Virus record (IMG/VR): IMGVR_UViG_3300006028_000010
Span: 36,330 to 100,329 of that record
DNA: 64,000 bases
Strand: one strand, 5' to 3'
Source of the DNA: a virus
Shown: piece by piece, positions 1 to 7,536 of the stretch
Numbering within the stretch: the first letter of the stretch is position 1
Layout of the letters: each line of letters begins with the position of its first letter
Program-made: the position numbers and the translations under genes
The notes under the pieces: generated by a model
The model's input: the letters and a program-made list of their open reading frames with translations, nothing else
Databases searched by the model: none
Told to the model about the DNA's origin: nothing

Positions 1-1
1 G

Positions 2-223
2 CCACTGACGAACGCGGAACGGTCACGGCTACCGAGCAGAACGGACCCGTGGCCCGAGTTAGAACAGTTATGGGGCCGGCTGACCCCCGCACAGAAGCAC
101 GCCGTCGTGTCCCTGATCGGCGCGTTCACCGAAGGGCGGAACCCCGCGCCCGGGCGGGAACCCGTGAACGTGGTCCGGTTGTCCACAACCGACGGCGTCC
201 CAGAAGACATGAACAACCATTAA
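2..223 (+). CDS. C-terminal part of an unidentified protein, cut by the window edge
   Basis: The frame is open from base 2 to a TAA at 221-223 (73 codons); the start lies outside the window. The visible part has a helical stretch around LTPAQKHAVVSLIGAF. Similar LTPEQ-type helices occur at the C-termini of some actinobacterial XRE-type regulators. With the att site and integrase downstream, a repressor or regulator is possible, but no DNA-binding domain is visible, so this is inference. It converges on, and overlaps by 4 nt, the minus-strand gene ending at 220. Confidence 0.45.
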   Translation, partial: PLTNAERSRLPSRTDPWPELEQLWGRLTPAQKHAVVSLIGAFTEGRNPAPGREPVNVVRLSTTDGVPEDMNNH

Positions 224-453
224 ACCCGGCTGTCGCAGCCAGGGCAGCCCTCACTGCACCCCAACAGGTGCTGCCCCCGCCTCGTAAGTTCCGCCGTGAC
301 ACGGGGATCGTCCCCAGTGGGGTACACCGCGAAGACCTCCCCGTCCTCGGTCAACGCGAGGGTGACCCAAGCGGCCACCGGTTTACCGACACGCTCAGCG
401 ATGTGAAAGCGGGCGCTGGACGTGTCAACGGCGCCGCCAAGACTCTCAGGCAT
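220..453 (-). CDS. Small hypothetical protein with C-terminal Cys cluster
   Basis: 77 residues from the ATG at 453. A purine-rich GGAGGGGG lies about 10-15 nt upstream, so the Shine-Dalgarno spacing is loose. The open frame continues upstream to 582 but that extension is low-complexity. The core (VAAWVTLALTEDGEVFAVY) alternates like beta strands, and the end carries CSEGCPGC, three cysteines that might bind a metal. I do not recognise the family. It points away from the att site and converges on the partial gene at the left edge. Confidence 0.5.
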   Translation of the reverse strand: MPESLGGAVDTSSARFHIAERVGKPVAAWVTLALTEDGEVFAVYPTGDDPRVTAELTRRGQHLLGCSEGCPGCDSRV

Positions 454-844
454 AGCTATGGGGTACCCCCTCCGTAAGGTCGCGGGGTTCGCCACATCGG
501 CTACTGGTGGGTCACCCGATCGATCCTTTGCTAACGGGGGTGGCTCCCAACCGGTGGACTTACCGGCGGCCTGCACATGCACGTGCCGATGCTAACCCCA
601 GCACGCTCAGCGTCGCATCCGTCAACACGGATTAAACCCGATGCGCTGCCCCTAGCCCAAACTGTCACCACGGTCGTAGACACGCAAACACACCCTGTTC
701 CATAATGGCCCGTTTGCCACCACCGGAGTAGCCGCGTCAATGGTGCGTTTGTCGTATTCCTGGTCGGTGAGCGCGGCTAGCTGGGGTGCCATGCGAAAGC
801 CCACTCTGGCGCTGGTTCCGCCCTGGGGTTGCCCTTATGTTGGT

Positions 845-914
845 ATGCACTGTCGTGCGTTGTGCGGCACAGTTCGGGGCGGCCGGCTTGGCATGATGCC
901 ACGTAATGCACTGT
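845..914 (+). repeat. Direct repeat ATGCACTGT, candidate integrase arm sites
   Basis: ATGCACTGT occurs at 845-853 and again at 906-914, both followed by a GC-rich CG/TACG context, 61 bp start to start, immediately left of the tRNA-like core. Tyrosine integrases bind short arm-type direct repeats flanking the core, so this is a candidate for that role. This is inference from position and spacing. Confidence 0.35.
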
Positions 915-929
915 TACGCACGAGCGCCA

Positions 930-972
930 GTTAATCGCAGGGTTGTTGGTTCGAGTCCAACTCGGGGAGCCC
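930..972 (+). other. att core: 3' half of a tRNA-Asn(GUU) gene
   Basis: From the anticodon GTTAATC onward the sequence matches the 3' half of an actinobacterial tRNA-Asn: anticodon-stem remnant, variable loop, a T-arm GTTGG-TTCGAGT-CCAAC, and an acceptor strand CGGGGAGC followed by C. No matching 5' acceptor strand GCTCCCCG lies upstream, and the anticodon stem does not pair, so it is not a complete tRNA. A tRNA 3' fragment next to an integrase gene is the usual signature of a phage attachment core: attP if this is phage DNA, or an att junction if it is a prophage. Confidence 0.75.
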
Positions 973-1080
973 AAACGCCCAGGTCAGAGGCCGAGTTAAG
1001 GGCAGACGTCACCGTTAGGTGATAAGATCGGCCCGTACGCACGCCCATGATCACCGTTCGATCGAGGGCGTAATAAGAGA

Positions 1081-1109
1081 CCCCGGCAACGGCGGCAACC
1101 GTCCCGGGG
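1081..1109 (+). promoter_or_regulatory. GC-rich hairpin in the leader of the Bro-N gene
   Basis: CCCCGG (1081-1086) pairs with CCGGGG (1104-1109), with an inner ACGG/CCGT pair. No T-run follows. It lies about 13 nt upstream of the AGGAG that serves the GTG start at 1134, so it could modulate expression of that gene. Confidence 0.35.
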
Positions 1110-1133
1110 CGTGGCCGACTGGTAGGAGTCGAC

Positions 1134-1844
1134 GTGGGCAACAGTAAGACGAAGGTGAACCGACCGACCCCCTCTGTTGTCTTTCAGATAGACGAGTTCA
1201 CCTACGAGGGGCACCCTGTGCGGACGGTGGTCCTTGACGATCAGCCCTGGTTCGTCGCATACGACGTGTGCCGGATCACCGGGTGGAACCTCATGACTGC
1301 TGTATGGTCAGTTCACGGTGATGACCGGTACAGCATCCCCGCGCGATGCCTAGGAACGGGTCAGGCTCATCTGCGGATCACTGGCGACGATGCGGTCTGG
1401 TTCTTCTCCGAGTATGGCCTTCATGACGTCGTGTTTCGCAGCGGCGATCCCTACAGGAAGAACTTCCGGCGTTGGATCATCGGCGAGCTGCTTCCAACCA
1501 TCGCGGCACGAGGACTGCCTTCAACTAACAGAACGGACCTGCCGGCGCGTCGCCACAAAGTGACGGTCAGCAAGAGCGATCAGCGTCGCCAGAAGGTGGA
1601 TCCCCTGTGGCGCAAGCCGCACGCTCTGTATCGCTTGTTCACCGACCGCTGCGATCTGTTGTATGTGGGCATATCACTATCGGCGCTTCAACGGATGAGT
1701 TCGCACCGGGCACGACAGCCATGGTGGCACGAAGTGGCATCGATCGAGATCGAGTACTACCCGACTAGGCAAGCCGTACTTAGTGCTGAGAGACAGGCGA
1801 TCCGCACGGAGCATCCCAGGTACAACGTCGCGCTCGTGAGTTAG
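1134..1844 (+). CDS. Bro-N domain / GIY-YIG nuclease fusion protein
   Basis: 236 residues from a GTG with AGGAG 7 nt upstream. Residues about 20-125 match a Bro-N (prophage antirepressor N-terminal) domain: VRTVVLDDQPWFVAYDV, then the HDVVFRSGDPYRKNFRRWI region. Residues about 155-235 look like a GIY-YIG nuclease: LYRLF, LLYVGIS, then an H-rich helix and the closing RAIRTEHPRYNV with the catalytic-type Glu. Bro-N proteins normally carry ANT or KilA-C tails, so a nuclease tail is unusual. It lies between the att core and int, 15 nt before the integrase start, and is probably cotranscribed with it. Antirepressor, recombination or exclusion functions are all possible. Confidence 0.8.
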   Translation: MGNSKTKVNRPTPSVVFQIDEFTYEGHPVRTVVLDDQPWFVAYDVCRITGWNLMTAVWSVHGDDRYSIPARCLGTGQAHLRITGDDAVWFFSEYGLHDVVFRSGDPYRKNFRRWIIGELLPTIAARGLPSTNRTDLPARRHKVTVSKSDQRRQKVDPLWRKPHALYRLFTDRCDLLYVGISLSALQRMSSHRARQPWWHEVASIEIEYYPTRQAVLSAERQAIRTEHPRYNVALVS

Positions 1845-1859
1845 CAGGGGGGGTCAACC

Positions 1860-3122
1860 ATGCCGAACAGTCGTTTGCGTCCAGGCGAGCCGCCGCGCAC
1901 CGTCCGTTTCGACGAACGCACTCGCACGCTTGCGGACGGCACCACCAAGACCGTTATCCGTGCGCGGGCCTACGTGTGCAACCTTCAGGGCCGCCGCGTG
2001 GAGTGCTCCGCGAGCGCGGCCACACAGAAACAAGCCGAACGCAAGCTCCGTCACCTCATTGCTGAAACCTTCTCCAGTCGTCGACCGACCATCAACGGCC
2101 AGACCCGCTTGCGCGCGTTCGCTGAGGTCATGTTCGACGAGAAACGCGCCATGGTCGCCGAAGCCCAGATGTCACCCGGCTCCCTACGGACTTATGAAGG
2201 GCACTGGCGGCGACACATCGAACCCGAACTCGGGGACCTCGCCGTCGAGTGGGTCGGCGTGCAACGCTGCGACCGGTTCCTGAAAACCCTGCGGGCCGCA
2301 CACGGCTATGCCACCGTGAAAGGCGTCCGCTCGGTGCTGTCAGAGATCCTCGCGGTCGCCGTGCGGCATGAGGTCATCCCCCGTAACCCCATCGAAGGCT
2401 GCGCCGACATCCACGGCGACGGCCGGCGCCGCATCAAAGCCCTCGAGGCCGGGGAGGCGGTGCACATTTGGCGGTTACTGTCAGACCTTGCCCGCACCCC
2501 CGCGCCGGCGGTGAACAACCGGCGTTACCGGGCGATGATGTGCGAGGCGTTCATCCCTGATCTGTGGTTGTGGATGCTCGGCACCGGGGACCGGATCTCT
2601 AACGCCCTCGCTGTCCGCTGGCCCTTGATCGACATGGTCAACGGGACCGCGCGCCTCGGCCCGAACGTGATCCGGGTCCCCGGCGAAGGTTTACGGATCA
2701 ACGAGGGCACCAGCAAAAGCCAGGAAGTTGAGGGCGTTGATCTGCCTGAGCAGGTGATCGCGATGCTGCTCGCCCGCCAACAACGGGATGACTACAACCC
2801 GAAGGGGCTGGTGTTCCCCGGCCGGTTCGGGGAGCTTCGTGACCCGTCGAACGTGTCCAGCAAGCAGCTACGGCCAGCGTTGAAAGCGATCGGTTACGGG
2901 CATGTGTCGTCGCATTGGTGCCGCCGCACCCTCGGGTCGGAACTGAACGCCGCTGGGTGCACCTTGATGGAGATCGCTGGTCGTCTCCGTCACTCCGATT
3001 CGCGGACGACTGAACGTCACTACATCGCTAAACGGGGCGGTAACTCCCGCGTCAAGGCCGCGATCGAGGCCATGCTGGACACCGATCCTGAACAAACCGT
3101 GATCACATTGAACCGCAACTAG
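1860..3122 (+). CDS. int: Tyrosine integrase
   Basis: 420 residues, the usual size for a phage tyrosine recombinase. The N-terminal 80 residues are an arm-binding type domain, followed by a SAM-like core-binding domain (about 85-180). The catalytic domain has Arg245 (GTGDRISNALAVRW), His352-x-x-Arg355 (SHWCRRTLGS), His378 (LRHSDSRTTE) and the nucleophile Tyr388 (RHYIAKR). A run of G lies 8 nt before the ATG. It should catalyse attP x attB recombination at the tRNA-Asn core about 0.9 kb upstream. The upstream Bro-N fusion probably shares its transcript. Confidence 0.95.
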   Translation: MPNSRLRPGEPPRTVRFDERTRTLADGTTKTVIRARAYVCNLQGRRVECSASAATQKQAERKLRHLIAETFSSRRPTINGQTRLRAFAEVMFDEKRAMVAEAQMSPGSLRTYEGHWRRHIEPELGDLAVEWVGVQRCDRFLKTLRAAHGYATVKGVRSVLSEILAVAVRHEVIPRNPIEGCADIHGDGRRRIKALEAGEAVHIWRLLSDLARTPAPAVNNRRYRAMMCEAFIPDLWLWMLGTGDRISNALAVRWPLIDMVNGTARLGPNVIRVPGEGLRINEGTSKSQEVEGVDLPEQVIAMLLARQQRDDYNPKGLVFPGRFGELRDPSNVSSKQLRPALKAIGYGHVSSHWCRRTLGSELNAAGCTLMEIAGRLRHSDSRTTERHYIAKRGGNSRVKAAIEAMLDTDPEQTVITLNRN

Positions 3123-3142
3123 GGAAAGGAGGCCACTAGCCG

Positions 3143-3652
3143 ATGCAGACCTGGACAACTGTGGCGGATAAAGCTGCTTGGGGCGATGGCCCGTGGGTGG
3201 ATGAGCCCGACAAGGTGCAATGGGTCGACCAGGCAACCGGTCTAACATGCCTAGCGAAGCGCAGCGGGACGTCTGGGAGTTGGTGCGGTTACGTCGGTGT
3301 CCATGCCGATCACCCACTCCACGGCCGTGACTACGACTCGGATGCCGCTGGGCACCTCGAGGTGCATGGTGGCCTCACGTACGCGGACGGCTGTCAGGAA
3401 GACGAACGGCCTATTGAACACCGCGTGTGCCACATCCCGGCACCCGGTGAGCCGGATGACGTGTGGTGGTTCGGTTTCGACTGCGCGCACTGCAGGGATT
3501 ACAGCCCAGCGATGGCTGCCTGCATGACCGCGGTGGGGGTGCCCTATGACCGTTTATACGGTGAGGAGTACCGCACCTTGGCGTACGTGCAGGCGGAATG
3601 CGCGGATCTTGCTAAGCAACTCGCTGACGTAGCGGCAGGAGACGCGTCATGA
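3143..3652 (+). CDS. Conserved actinophage protein of unknown function
   Basis: 169 residues starting 20 nt after int, with AAAGGAGG upstream. It has the conserved look of a protein common in actinobacteriophages: WVDQATGLTCLA, WCGYVGVHADHPLHG, VHGGLTYADGC, and VWWFGFDCAHCRDYSP with Cys and His residues. No catalytic site is evident and the function is unknown. Its TGA overlaps the ATG of a 35-codon frame (ATGA), so translation is probably coupled. Confidence 0.8.
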   Translation: MQTWTTVADKAAWGDGPWVDEPDKVQWVDQATGLTCLAKRSGTSGSWCGYVGVHADHPLHGRDYDSDAAGHLEVHGGLTYADGCQEDERPIEHRVCHIPAPGEPDDVWWFGFDCAHCRDYSPAMAACMTAVGVPYDRLYGEEYRTLAYVQAECADLAKQLADVAAGDAS

Positions 3653-3756
3653 TCCTGGTCAATGGTGAATTGTGTTCGTTGGTGGAGGCGTTGGAGCGTG
3701 TGCGCCGCTGGTTCGGGGTGGTGTCGGGGCCGGTGTTGTCGTCGGAGAGGCCATGA
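3649..3756 (+). CDS. Small coupled ORF (35 aa)
   Basis: ATG at 3649 overlaps the preceding stop as ATGA and encodes 35 residues beginning MILVNGELCSLVEALERV, which reads like a short helix. It overlaps the end of the minus-strand zinc-ribbon gene by 98 nt in antisense, so one of the two ends may be wrong. Function unknown. Confidence 0.4.
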   Translation: MILVNGELCSLVEALERVRRWFGVVSGPVLSSERP

Positions 3757-3877
3757 ATGGCTGACATAGCGGCAGTGGCGCTCCCTCGCAACAGCTCGCG
3801 CGATGAAAACAGTTAGGGCAGCGCCAGCGATACCTGATCGGGTCAAACTGCCGGTTGCACTGGAGGCAGGTCTCCAC
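3659..3877 (-). CDS. Small zinc-ribbon protein
   Basis: 72 residues from the GTG at 3877. The N-terminal half has a zinc-ribbon pattern: CLQC near the start, then YRWRCPNC and SCCEGAPL. Short proteins with this pattern and the CCEG-P-L ending are common in actinophages. The C-terminal 30 residues are Pro/Thr/Ala-rich. The start follows the preceding membrane-protein stop by a few bases and no separate Shine-Dalgarno is evident, so it is probably coupled. Likely a nucleic-acid- or protein-binding accessory. Confidence 0.6.
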   Translation of the reverse strand: METCLQCNRQFDPIRYRWRCPNCFHRASCCEGAPLPLCQPFMASPTTTPAPTPPRTSGAHAPTPPPTNTIHH

Positions 3878-3882
3878 GGGCT

Positions 3883-4032
3883 CTACAGCACCGTGTGCAG
3901 CAGCAGGATGATCCCGGTGACCGCGAACAGGACGACGCCGATCAGGGCGAGCAGGGCGAGTTTGATGACGAACCCGAAGATCGCTAACGCAAGCCACACG
4001 AGGAGCGCGACGAGGATGAGGGGGAGCATCAT
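3883..4032 (-). CDS. Small membrane protein (49 aa)
   Basis: 49 residues that are almost entirely hydrophobic: two membrane segments, roughly residues 3-24 and 25-48, with a single Lys between them. The ATG at 4032 overlaps the stop of the upstream gene as ATGA, so translation is coupled. It sits in a cluster of small membrane genes downstream of the lysis cassette and could be a holin-like or antiholin-like accessory. I cannot assign a family. Confidence 0.6.
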   Translation of the reverse strand: MMLPLILVALLVWLALAIFGFVIKLALLALIGVVLFAVTGIILLLHTVL

Positions 4033-4220
4033 CGGTCACCGGTGGTGGTGAAGCTGGTGTTGACTGTGACGTAGCGCCAGGCGAACACACCGGCGGCGGT
4101 GATGAGGGCGACGGCGGGTGCCCATTTGGCGGCGTTGCGTAGGTGTGGGTGTTTGGGTTGTTGGGGGTGGAGTTGGTTGAGCGCGTCGCGGACGTGTCGG
4201 CGCGTTGTGCGTTTGCTCAA
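4029..4220 (-). CDS. Small single-span membrane protein
   Basis: 63 residues from a TTG at 4220 with GGAAGGA 5-6 nt upstream. The N-terminus is basic (MSKRTTRRHVRDAL), followed by one hydrophobic segment (WAPAVALITAAGVFAW) and a short polar tail. The frame stays open to an ATG at 4409 (126 residues), which would add a Gly/Pro/Thr-rich N-terminus; I prefer the TTG because of its Shine-Dalgarno. It overlaps the next membrane gene by 4 nt. Confidence 0.55.
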   Translation of the reverse strand: MSKRTTRRHVRDALNQLHPQQPKHPHLRNAAKWAPAVALITAAGVFAWRYVTVNTSFTTTGDR

Positions 4221-4545
4221 GTGTGTTCCTTCCGGGCCCGGCTCTCTGTTTGTGGTAGTTGGCTCGCCGGTCGGGGCGGTGGTGGCTGGCCATTTAACCG
4301 AGGTGGTCCAAGTCTCTCGCCGGTTGGACACGATGACCCCGTAAACCGGGTCGTCCGCTCCGGGATTGAGGACGATGAGCCCAGGGCCGCCCTGGGGTAG
4401 CGCGCCCATCTCACTGTCCGGGGCGCGGGGTATTTGACAACTGGGTGTCTTTCCGTCTGGTCGTGGGTCGGTCGCGTGCCGCTCAGACGAGGGACACGCG
4501 ACCGACCTGGGGGAGGATCTTTTAACCCGACCTAGCTGGGTGTTT
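4221..4545. other. Mostly non-coding interval with a strong hairpin
   Basis: If the TTG at 4220 is the true start, this 325-bp stretch carries no gene beyond a possible in-frame extension to 4409. Its main feature is a perfect 13-bp inverted repeat at 4466-4507. Confidence 0.4.
4466..4507 (-). terminator. 13-bp stem-loop, possible terminator
   Basis: GGTCGGTCGCGTG (4466-4478) and CACGCGACCGACC (4495-4507) are perfect inverted repeats around a 16-nt loop. It lies downstream of the Ig-like gene and upstream of the small membrane genes. On the minus strand no long T-run follows; on the plus strand CTTTT follows a few bases later. It could terminate, attenuate or protect transcript ends. Confidence 0.5.
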
Positions 4546-4839
4546 TTACTGAGCGACGGGCGCACCGGTGGTGATCGTGAGGCTCGTGGCGTCACCAGCG
4601 GTCACATCGACCGCCAACGTGCCTTGAAGATCCCCACCGGGACTGTCGGGCCAGTCCGCTGTGATCACGGTAGAGCCTGGGTTGCCGGCGACGACCCAGA
4701 CTGTGCCGTCCGGGTCTGTGGTGATCGTGGCGATCGTGGGGTCTGCTGAGGTGAAGGTGACGTCGGTAACGGAAGCGGTGACTTGACCTTTCGCGTCTTC
4801 AGCGGTGACGGTGATCGGCGCTTTTTCGGTGTCTTTCAT
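4546..4839 (-). CDS. Ig-like (Big2-like) domain protein
   Basis: 97 residues from the ATG at 4839, preceded by GAAGGAGA at good spacing. The sequence reads as one bacterial Ig-like domain: VTAEDAKGQVTASV, FTSADPTIATITTDPDG, VVAGNPGSTVITADW. Such domains decorate phage virions and help attach to cell surfaces or glycans. The frame continues upstream without a stop to an ATG at 5013, and the extra 58 codons have high GC at third positions, so a longer form (155 aa) or a second short gene ending here is possible. Confidence 0.65.
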   Translation of the reverse strand: MKDTEKAPITVTAEDAKGQVTASVTDVTFTSADPTIATITTDPDGTVWVVAGNPGSTVITADWPDSPGGDLQGTLAVDVTAGDATSLTITTGAPVAQ

Positions 4840-5089
4840 CGTGTCTCCTTCGTTGTTTGTTGGTTGCCTGGTTGTTTGGTCAATCGTTGGTCCGCGGTTG
4901 AGGGTGAGTCGGATGGGTGCGGTGAGCCAGCAGAAGTAGAGGTTCGCGGTGCGCAGCACCCGGCGTGGGTTGCATGGCCCGAAGTCGTTTCTGTGTGAGA
5001 GCGCCGCGTACATGAGCGCGTAGTTACGTTCATCGCTGTAGTCGGTGATCCCTGATCCCTCCCTTCGCGAGTTCTGGTGTGTCGGGAGG

Positions 5090-5137
5090 TTACTTCCCGC
5101 TGGGGGTGAGGCCGGTGGCGGCGAACCAGTTGGGCAT
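5090..5137 (-). CDS. Very short ORF (15 aa) with Shine-Dalgarno
   Basis: ATG at 5137 with AAAGGG 7-8 nt upstream encodes 15 residues (MPNWFAATGLTPSGK), starting 3 nt after the peptidase stop. It may be a leader peptide or a gene remnant. The rest of the 4840-5139 interval holds only the possible upstream extension of the Ig-like gene. Confidence 0.3.
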   Translation of the reverse strand: MPNWFAATGLTPSGK

Positions 5138-5139
5138 GG

Positions 5140-6093
5140 TCAGATCCCTTTAGCCCGTCGCCAGGTGTTGATGGCGTCGGCGATGTTCTGCGTCCACGGA
5201 TGCCAGCCCTGCGTCGCCCAGGGTCCGACAGCGGTGACGAGGGCCTGGTCGGCGGCGTCAACAACAGGCGTGGGGGTTGGTGTGGGGGTTGGTGCGACAG
5301 GGAACGGTCCAGGCTGCCCGGTCAACTGCTGGAACGCGGCATTAAGCGCCACCACGTCCAGCCCTTGCGGGGCCTTATTAGCGCTGATCCACTCAAATGA
5401 GACCGGAGCCCACGCTTCTTCCATATAACGCGCCCAGAACCTGGGGGTAACATGTTGCAATCGTCCCCATGTCGTTACCACCAAATCCTGCCCGTTCACG
5501 TTGCAACCTAGATGGACGCAGTGACCACCAGCAATACCCCCGTCATTAGGGACCACATCCCAGGGTTGCCCGTTGCGGAATTGCTGAAGGGCGGAGTTGG
5601 GGCAGTTGAGGCCCACATAGAGTCCACCGAATAGATACAACGCGGCTTTGAGTTCGACCAAGTCCGTGACGTTGATCTCAAAAAACGCGCCGATCCTGTG
5701 CCCGCCGATCCCGGTTTTGCGCCAGATGTTGAGGCAGTCCTGCATTACCGCGCCGCTGTCACTGCTGGGATTGTTTGGATTGTACCCGGAGCACAGTTCG
5801 TAGAAGGTGAGGACATCCTGGTCTGTCGGTGTTGCGGTCACACCGGAACCATACGTAGTCCACGCCTCGGTGCAGTGGCATGCGGCTGATGCTGTGCAGC
5901 ACCCGAGACGGTCGTTCAACGCCATCGGCCACGTTTTCACCGACGACAGATAATCAACAGTTGGGGGAACTTGGCCGGTGTACTCGGCTCTAAGGAACGG
6001 GCTGAGCCTAAGCCGAGGCTTCGTTGGGTCGTTCGGTAAACGACCGAATTTCAATTCTGGGTAGTGAGTACCAATATGTGGGGGTGTTGGCAT
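5140..6093 (-). CDS. Papain-like cysteine peptidase family protein
   Basis: 317 residues from the ATG at 6093 (GAAGGGG 5 nt upstream; a GTG at 6138 is less well placed). A candidate nucleophile Cys lies in LNDRLGCCTASAA, a candidate His in GGIAGGHCVHLGCNV, and a TTWG motif follows. This order of C, H and W-G resembles papain-like folds in phage and actinobacterial proteins. A Thr-Pro linker (PTPTPTPTP) connects to a C-terminal segment of about 50 residues rich in Trp. It follows the endolysin, so it may cleave peptidoglycan cross-links or another host surface target. The activity is inferred. Confidence 0.6.
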   Translation of the reverse strand: MPTPPHIGTHYPELKFGRLPNDPTKPRLRLSPFLRAEYTGQVPPTVDYLSSVKTWPMALNDRLGCCTASAACHCTEAWTTYGSGVTATPTDQDVLTFYELCSGYNPNNPSSDSGAVMQDCLNIWRKTGIGGHRIGAFFEINVTDLVELKAALYLFGGLYVGLNCPNSALQQFRNGQPWDVVPNDGGIAGGHCVHLGCNVNGQDLVVTTWGRLQHVTPRFWARYMEEAWAPVSFEWISANKAPQGLDVVALNAAFQQLTGQPGPFPVAPTPTPTPTPVVDAADQALVTAVGPWATQGWHPWTQNIADAINTWRRAKGI

Positions 6094-6145
6094 TGTGACC
6101 CCTTCGCATGTTGAGTGGTCCGACGCGGAATACCGCACCAGGTGG

Positions 6146-6901
6146 TTATCCTTTGAAGCCGGCGCGGGTTAACGCTGCGATGGTCTGGGGTCCGATGTCT
6201 CTACCGTCCGCGCCGGTGATGCCCACTCGCCGCTGAAATTCGGCGATGACCGCTCGGGTCATGTCCCCGTAGTATCCGGTCACTGGTAGTTTGCTGTATG
6301 ACGCGTAGTTCGCGTTGAGCCAGGTTTGTAGGCGCCGGATTTCGTCGCTGGTCTGGCCGTAGTGCATCTCAATGATCGGGCCTGGCTGCGGTGGCGGCGG
6401 CGGGTGGTTGCCGCCCGGGTTGGCGTACGCCATGAACACGTCCCACGGGAAATTCGGGCCGGGGTCGGTGTGCGTTCCATCGTTTTTTCCGAGGGTCCAG
6501 TCCCAGTGCCCGCAGATACCTGAGTGGTCCGCGCCGACTTGCGCTGGGGTGAGTTTCACCGCCGGGATGCCCCACTTGGCGCACCATGCGCGGGCGACGG
6601 CGGCGGCGGAGCGGAGCATCCGGTCGTGGGCTAGCCATTCGGAGCGGGGCCATTTCGCGAACCCTGTGAAGCAAACTTGGAGTGATCTGTGGTTGCCGGA
6701 CAGCATCGCCCATGCTGCGACGTCGTCGGGTAGGTATTGGATGGTGGTGGTGTCGTCGACGATGACGTGGTAGGAGGCTTCGACGCCTGGCTGGTCCAAG
6801 TAGTTGACTAGGCCCGCTGCTGTGGTCGCGCCTTCCGCAGTGTGCACGCTGATGAGGCTGATGGGGGTGCCTTGGCGGTTTTCGCAGCCTCGGGGTATCA
6901 C
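6146..6901 (-). CDS. Endolysin: N-acetylmuramoyl-L-alanine amidase with peptidoglycan-binding domain
   Basis: 251 residues from a GTG at 6901 that overlaps the holin stop as GTGA. Residues 1-150 form an amidase_2/PGRP-type domain with zinc-ligand candidates in SVHTAEG, DHSGICGHWDW and THTDPGPNFPW. A Pro-rich linker (about residues 165-175) leads to a C-terminal PG_binding_1-like domain: IRRLQTWLNANY, GYYGDMTRAVIAEFQRRVG, IGPQTIAAL. It should hydrolyse the amide between muramic acid and the stem peptide at the end of infection. The frame remains open far upstream but overlaps real genes there. Confidence 0.9.
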   Translation of the reverse strand: MIPRGCENRQGTPISLISVHTAEGATTAAGLVNYLDQPGVEASYHVIVDDTTTIQYLPDDVAAWAMLSGNHRSLQVCFTGFAKWPRSEWLAHDRMLRSAAAVARAWCAKWGIPAVKLTPAQVGADHSGICGHWDWTLGKNDGTHTDPGPNFPWDVFMAYANPGGNHPPPPPQPGPIIEMHYGQTSDEIRRLQTWLNANYASYSKLPVTGYYGDMTRAVIAEFQRRVGITGADGRDIGPQTIAALTRAGFKG

Positions 6902-7122
6902 CGGAGGTGTCCTTGAGGTGGCGGCGCTGGGGGTGTGTTGGGTATTTGGTGTACGCCGAGCGCGCCGAGCGCGGCGGTGGCGATGATGAGCCATCCGGCG
7001 GTGGTGAATCCGCCGGCGATGTTGACGGCTTGCGCGGCGGTGAGTGCGGCGAAGAGGACCGCGACCACGGTTTTCGAGTAAGGGCGTAGGTCCCACGCGG
7101 GCGGGCTGGGCACAAGGATCAC
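6898..7122 (-). CDS. Holin
   Basis: 74 residues with two hydrophobic segments (about 17-38 and 41-58), a short loop and a polar Pro-rich tail ending PPPQGHLR. Size, topology and a 4-nt overlap with the amidase start identify it as the likely holin that gives the endolysin access to the wall. The family is inferred from context rather than a sequence motif. Confidence 0.75.
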   Translation of the reverse strand: MILVPSPPAWDLRPYSKTVVAVLFAALTAAQAVNIAGGFTTAGWLIIATAALGALGVHQIPNTPPAPPPQGHLR

Positions 7123-7128
7123 TCCCGG

Positions 7129-7521
7129 TTAGTGGGTGATGAGGGGGTCGAGGGCGACGGTGCCTTCGGCGAGGCACGCTGGTTCGTCTTGGGCGTGGGT
7201 GAGGAAGCAGTCCCAGGACGCGAGCCCGGGGAAGGTGAGCGCGGCGGTTTGCGCGCCGGTGATGACCAGCGTCAGGGTTGAGGTGAGGGTGACCGTGGAG
7301 TAGGTCAAAGCGGCGGCGCCGGTCTCTTCCCCGGGGGTGGTGTTCCATTCGAACAGGGCCGGGCCGCCACCGGCCCGGATTTGGGCGCGTGCCCCGTATC
7401 CGGTGGGGTCGGTGATGGCTGCGCCTAGCCGGTCGACGACGGTGAGGGTGATCACGGCCCCGGCGCCCTGTTTGAGGACCAGGTTGAGGTTGAGGATCGT
7501 CGGCGCGAGAAGGGTGGACAC
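7129..7521 (-). CDS. Phage structural protein, baseplate/tail type
   Basis: 130 residues, beta-rich: ILNLNLVLKQGAGAVITLTV, LFEWNTTPGEETG, TLTLVITGAQTAALTFPG, then a C-terminus ending VALDPLITH. Proteins of this pattern sit at the end of tail gene clusters in many phages and resemble small baseplate-upper-type proteins. It lies between a giant repeat protein and the holin. Role inferred from position. Confidence 0.65.
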   Translation of the reverse strand: MSTLLAPTILNLNLVLKQGAGAVITLTVVDRLGAAITDPTGYGARAQIRAGGGPALFEWNTTPGEETGAAALTYSTVTLTSTLTLVITGAQTAALTFPGLASWDCFLTHAQDEPACLAEGTVALDPLITH

Positions 7522-7536
7522 GGGGGGCTCCTCGCG

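Larger units (their letters stand above)
454..1133. other. Non-coding interval holding the att core and integrase arm-site candidates
   Basis: No convincing gene is visible in this 680-bp interval; its small open frames are arginine/threonine-rich shadows. It contains the tRNA-Asn 3' fragment, two copies of ATGCACTGT 61 bp apart, and a G+C-rich hairpin just before the Bro-N gene. This is what an attP or attL/attR region looks like. Confidence 0.6.

Noticed and set aside
36-477. A 142-codon plus-strand frame at 49-477
   Set aside because: Arg/Pro-rich; the frame starting at base 2 and the minus-strand gene at 220-453 use this DNA better.
899-972. A complete tRNA gene
   Set aside because: No D-arm or 5' acceptor strand pairs with the 3' half; only an att-type fragment is present.
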